From: Bacteroidota bacterium
GTDB lineage: Bacteria > Bacteroidota > Bacteroidia > Bacteroidales > UBA12481
Reading direction: 5' to 3'
Length of the DNA stretch: 64,000 nucleotides
NCBI GenBank assembly: GCA_018669475.1
Contig: JABHCC010000085.1
Coordinates: forward strand, 1 to 64,000
A program made the translations under genes and the position numbers. The notes below the pieces were generated by a model. It had not been told where the DNA came from. It saw nothing but the letters and a program-made list of their open reading frames with translations, and made no database searches. Shown piece after piece: positions 62,112 to 64,000 of the stretch (positions are counted from its first letter, which is position 1; the number at the start of each line of letters is the position of its first letter).

Positions 62112-63227
62112 ATGACTTCAAAAGAACGCCTATTACTAGCTCTGAACCGTGAAAAACCTGATCGTTTGCCTGCTTCACTCCATCAATGGCAGGGCTATCA
62201 TCTCGATACTTTTATGGGAGGGATTACTGATTTGGAAGCTTTTAAGGCCGTCGGACTTGATGCCCAGATCCAGTATTTTGAGGAAATGGCCCAGTTTTGG
62301 TTGGTGGATGCTGATTTTACCCGTTTCAATAACAAAAACTGGAAAGATATTCCAACAGTAATTAGTAATAATCCTGACAAGCGTTTGGTTCATCATACAG
62401 TTGAAACGCCCGAAGGGAACCTGACTTATAAAACTGCGGGTGACAGAAAGACCACCTGGATCAATGAGTATATTATAAAAAATGATGAGGATATCCATTT
62501 GATTGACAAGTACATGCCAGTTCCGACATTGAGCCTTGATCCAATTAAGAAGCGATATGATGAGGTGGGCGACGATGGTATTCTGAGAGGATTTGTATGG
62601 GGCGATCAGGCAGGCTGCTGGCAACATGCTGCCTGTATGTTTGACATTACTGAACTTATTATTGCAACTTTCGAAAAGCCCGATTGGGTTCATGAATTGC
62701 TGAAAATTCTGATGAGAAAGAAGCTGCAATTCATTGAATCAATGAAGGGTGCAAAATTTGATCTGGTTGAGACAGGTGGTGGATCATCATCATCTACTCT
62801 TATTTCACCCGATCTTCATCGCGAGTTCTGCCTGCCCTATGACAGAGAAATGCACGATGCCTTACATGCTGTGGGACAAAAAATTACCTACCATACTTGC
62901 GGAGGCACATTCGGTATTGAGGATATGATTGTTGACAACCACTGTGATGCATCTGAAACCATGGCTCCACCGAGCGTAGGCGGCAATCAGGAACCATGGG
63001 TTTTTAAAGAAAAAATTGGTAATCGTATTGCTCTGATAGGCGGAATAGATCAGTTCAATATACTTACAGAAGGTCCCGAAGAAAAAATAAGAACAAAGGT
63101 TCATGAGCTATTCGAAAAAGTAGGCTACGAAGGAGGATTTATCTGCTCAGCCTCTGATCACTTCTTCGAAACCCCGGTGAAGTACCTGAAGGCTTTTGCC
63201 GAGGCAGCGAAGGAGTGCAGGTACTAG
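62112..63227 (+). CDS. URO-D-family protein, probable zinc/corrinoid-dependent methyltransferase type
   Basis: 371 residues from the ATG at 62112, where MTSKERLLLALNREKPDRLP matches the family start; the frame is open 27 codons further upstream. The uroporphyrinogen decarboxylase fold is present, but instead of the HemE residues it carries the HxC...C zinc site of MtaA/MtbA/CmuA-type methyltransferases: THTCGG-like YHTCGG near 258 and FICSASDHFFETP near the C-terminus, with the second Cys. Such proteins transfer methyl groups from corrinoid proteins to thiols. No corrinoid protein gene is adjacent. HemE function is unlikely. The gene is separated from the next methyltransferase by the composite repeat array. 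Confidence 0.8.
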   Translation: MTSKERLLLALNREKPDRLPASLHQWQGYHLDTFMGGITDLEAFKAVGLDAQIQYFEEMAQFWLVDADFTRFNNKNWKDIPTVISNNPDKRLVHHTVETPEGNLTYKTAGDRKTTWINEYIIKNDEDIHLIDKYMPVPTLSLDPIKKRYDEVGDDGILRGFVWGDQAGCWQHAACMFDITELIIATFEKPDWVHELLKILMRKKLQFIESMKGAKFDLVETGGGSSSSTLISPDLHREFCLPYDREMHDALHAVGQKITYHTCGGTFGIEDMIVDNHCDASETMAPPSVGGNQEPWVFKEKIGNRIALIGGIDQFNILTEGPEEKIRTKVHELFEKVGYEGGFICSASDHFFETPVKYLKAFAEAAKECRY

Positions 63228-63228
63228 C

Positions 63229-63416
63229 GGGAGTAGGGAGTAGGGAATCGAGGAAAAGGTGACGCCAACTCGTGACGCCGAAAAGGCAATGGTGACGCCA
63301 AAACGTGACGCCGAAAAGGTGACGCCTTGGGACTGACGACTTTTCCCTGCTGATGACTGAAAACTGATGACTGACGACTTTTTTCTGATAACTGAAAACT
63401 GAAGACTGAAAACTTA
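63229..63416. repeat. Second composite low-complexity array (GGGAGTA, GTGACGCC, GACTGA modules)
   Basis: Module 1: gggagta, gggagta, gggaatc heptamers (63229-63250). Module 2: five gtgacgcc units spaced 12-20 bp by short variable linkers (63258-63327). Module 3: gatgactgaaaact / gataactgaaaact / gaagactgaaaact units of period 14 (two times seven; 63330-63416). The first two modules match the array at 14738-14892 in sequence and order. The array fills the gap between the URO-D stop and the methyltransferase start. Confidence 0.9.
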
Positions 63417-63420
63417 ATAT

Positions 63421-64000
63421 ATGAATTTCTATACTAGTATTGCTGAATTATATGACGAGATATTTCCTTATAAACCGGTTCAAAAGAGGTTTGTTGAGGG
63501 AGTTATGGGCAAAGGTCCGGGGTCCGATGTTCGGGGTCCGGGGTCCAGGGGATTGGGTTTGGGTTTGGATACGAGGGAGAGTAGTTTGCTTGATGTTGGT
63601 TGTGGTACGGGTAGTTTGGTTTTGAACCTGTCGGATCTTTTGGATACTGTGATCGGAATTGATCCGGATAAGGAGATGCTGCAGCTTGCAAATTTGAAGG
63701 CCATGAAATATAAGGCTGATCGACGTGATGAGCTGGAGGATTTAGGGAAATGGGTTTTTGTTCAAAAAGGGATGTTGGACCTTACTAATGAATTTGTCTC
63801 TGACTCTTTTAATTCAGTTATCTGTTTTGGAAATACCCTTGTGCATTTATCCACAATTGACGAGGTGAAAGAATTCATCCGGCAGGCATTTGAAATATTA
63901 AAACCTGGCGGATATCTGATGATACAGATTATCAATTATGATCGAATTATTGATCAGAAGCTAAGGGGGCTACCAACAATTGAAAATGAGAATCAGAAGT
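63421..64000 (+). CDS. Class I SAM-dependent methyltransferase (partial, runs off the window)
   Basis: The frame opens with ATG at 63421 and stays open to the window end (193 residues visible). N-terminal FYTSIAELYDEIFPYKPVQ leads to motif I LLDVGCGTGSL (56-66), IGIDPDKEML (motif II), VICFGNTLVHL and LKPGGYLMIQI (motif III region), a small-molecule methyltransferase pattern. Residues about 31-50 (GKGPGSDVRGPGSRGLGLGL) are Gly/Pro/Arg-rich and are encoded by a GGTCCGG heptamer array (63514-63548), a probable insertion in a loop before motif I. Substrate unknown. The frame is preserved despite the repeat. Confidence 0.85.
   Translation, partial: MNFYTSIAELYDEIFPYKPVQKRFVEGVMGKGPGSDVRGPGSRGLGLGLDTRESSLLDVGCGTGSLVLNLSDLLDTVIGIDPDKEMLQLANLKAMKYKADRRDELEDLGKWVFVQKGMLDLTNEFVSDSFNSVICFGNTLVHLSTIDEVKEFIRQAFEILKPGGYLMIQIINYDRIIDQKLRGLPTIENENQK
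63514..63548. repeat. GGTCCGG heptamer array inside the methyltransferase gene
   Basis: Five tandem 7-bp units (ggtccgg, ggtccga, tgttcgg, ggtccgg, ggtccag) at the position encoding residues about 32-43. The unit is the reverse complement of module 3 of the array at 14893-14948. It is followed by a g/t-rich stretch (ggattgggtttgggtttgg) that is also low in complexity. Confidence 0.9.

Overview
The window looks like a chromosome segment of a free-living, glycan-degrading member of the Bacteroidota. Evidence: C-terminal type IX secretion sorting domains (YPNPT-type) on three secreted proteins, a TonB-dependent receptor with a CarboxypepD_reg-like N-terminus, a hybrid-type sensor with a periplasmic beta-propeller/Y_Y_Y region, several LytTR regulators, a DUF6090 protein, Bacteroidota-type promoter boxes (TTTG-N20-TAnnTTTG-like) and few Shine-Dalgarno sites. 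The order cannot be fixed from sequence alone; a marine or sediment Bacteroidales/Marinilabiliales-type organism would fit. I see no rRNA, tRNA or CRISPR array.

Layout. 0-17 kb is mostly minus-strand housekeeping and accessory metabolism: two cold-shock proteins, nitronate monooxygenase, metallophosphoesterase, an AlkD-type glycosylase, a DHDPS-family aldolase, M1 peptidase, GT2, GH20 hexosaminidase, radical SAM/B12 protein, a CvfB-methyltransferase fusion, ribokinase and a sugar permease. 17-24 kb is an AT-rich accessory island: parDE, two T9SS-secreted enzymes, relics of IS3 and IS66 elements, broken agmatine deiminase and glycosidase genes, and a convergent overlapping gene pair. 24-33 kb carries a PNPOx-GNAT fusion, cyclophilin, cydAB with a DEAD-box helicase, and glpKD. 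33-36 kb has an XRE membrane regulator and a LytS/LytTR pair. 36-50 kb is a secreted glycan-degradation block (delta-60 T9SS protein, GH92, GH29, Gfo/Idh oxidoreductase, sialate O-acetylesterase) that also holds an SBP-Cache lipoprotein and an ECF sigma/anti-sigma/Spy-like operon. 50-62 kb is dominated by sensing: hybrid-type histidine kinase, membrane LytTR protein followed by a TonB receptor, and a second LytTR response regulator with a very large kinase. The window ends with a URO-D-family protein and a partial methyltransferase.

Working together: GH20, GH92, GH29 and the sialate O-acetylesterase would remove HexNAc, mannose, fucose and O-acetyl groups, as expected for N-glycans or similar glycoconjugates. 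The receptor and sensors would import and sense fragments, and ribokinase/permease, glpKD and the aldolase feed central metabolism. No SusD partner is present.

Two repeat phenomena are not explained by the genes. First, modular low-complexity arrays (7-bp GGGAATC/GGGAGTC-type, 11-bp GTGACGCC-type, 7-bp GGTCCGG-type, and a GACTGA-type period) sit at gene borders; two composite arrays 48 kb apart share module order, and one GGTCCGG array lies in frame inside the last methyltransferase. Second, a ~61-bp element (three copies, plus a second unit seen twice) ends exactly at the start codon (cggATGaaa) of unrelated genes. It has three alternating complementary hexamers, the last of which contains the start codon, so it resembles a mobile 5' regulatory element.
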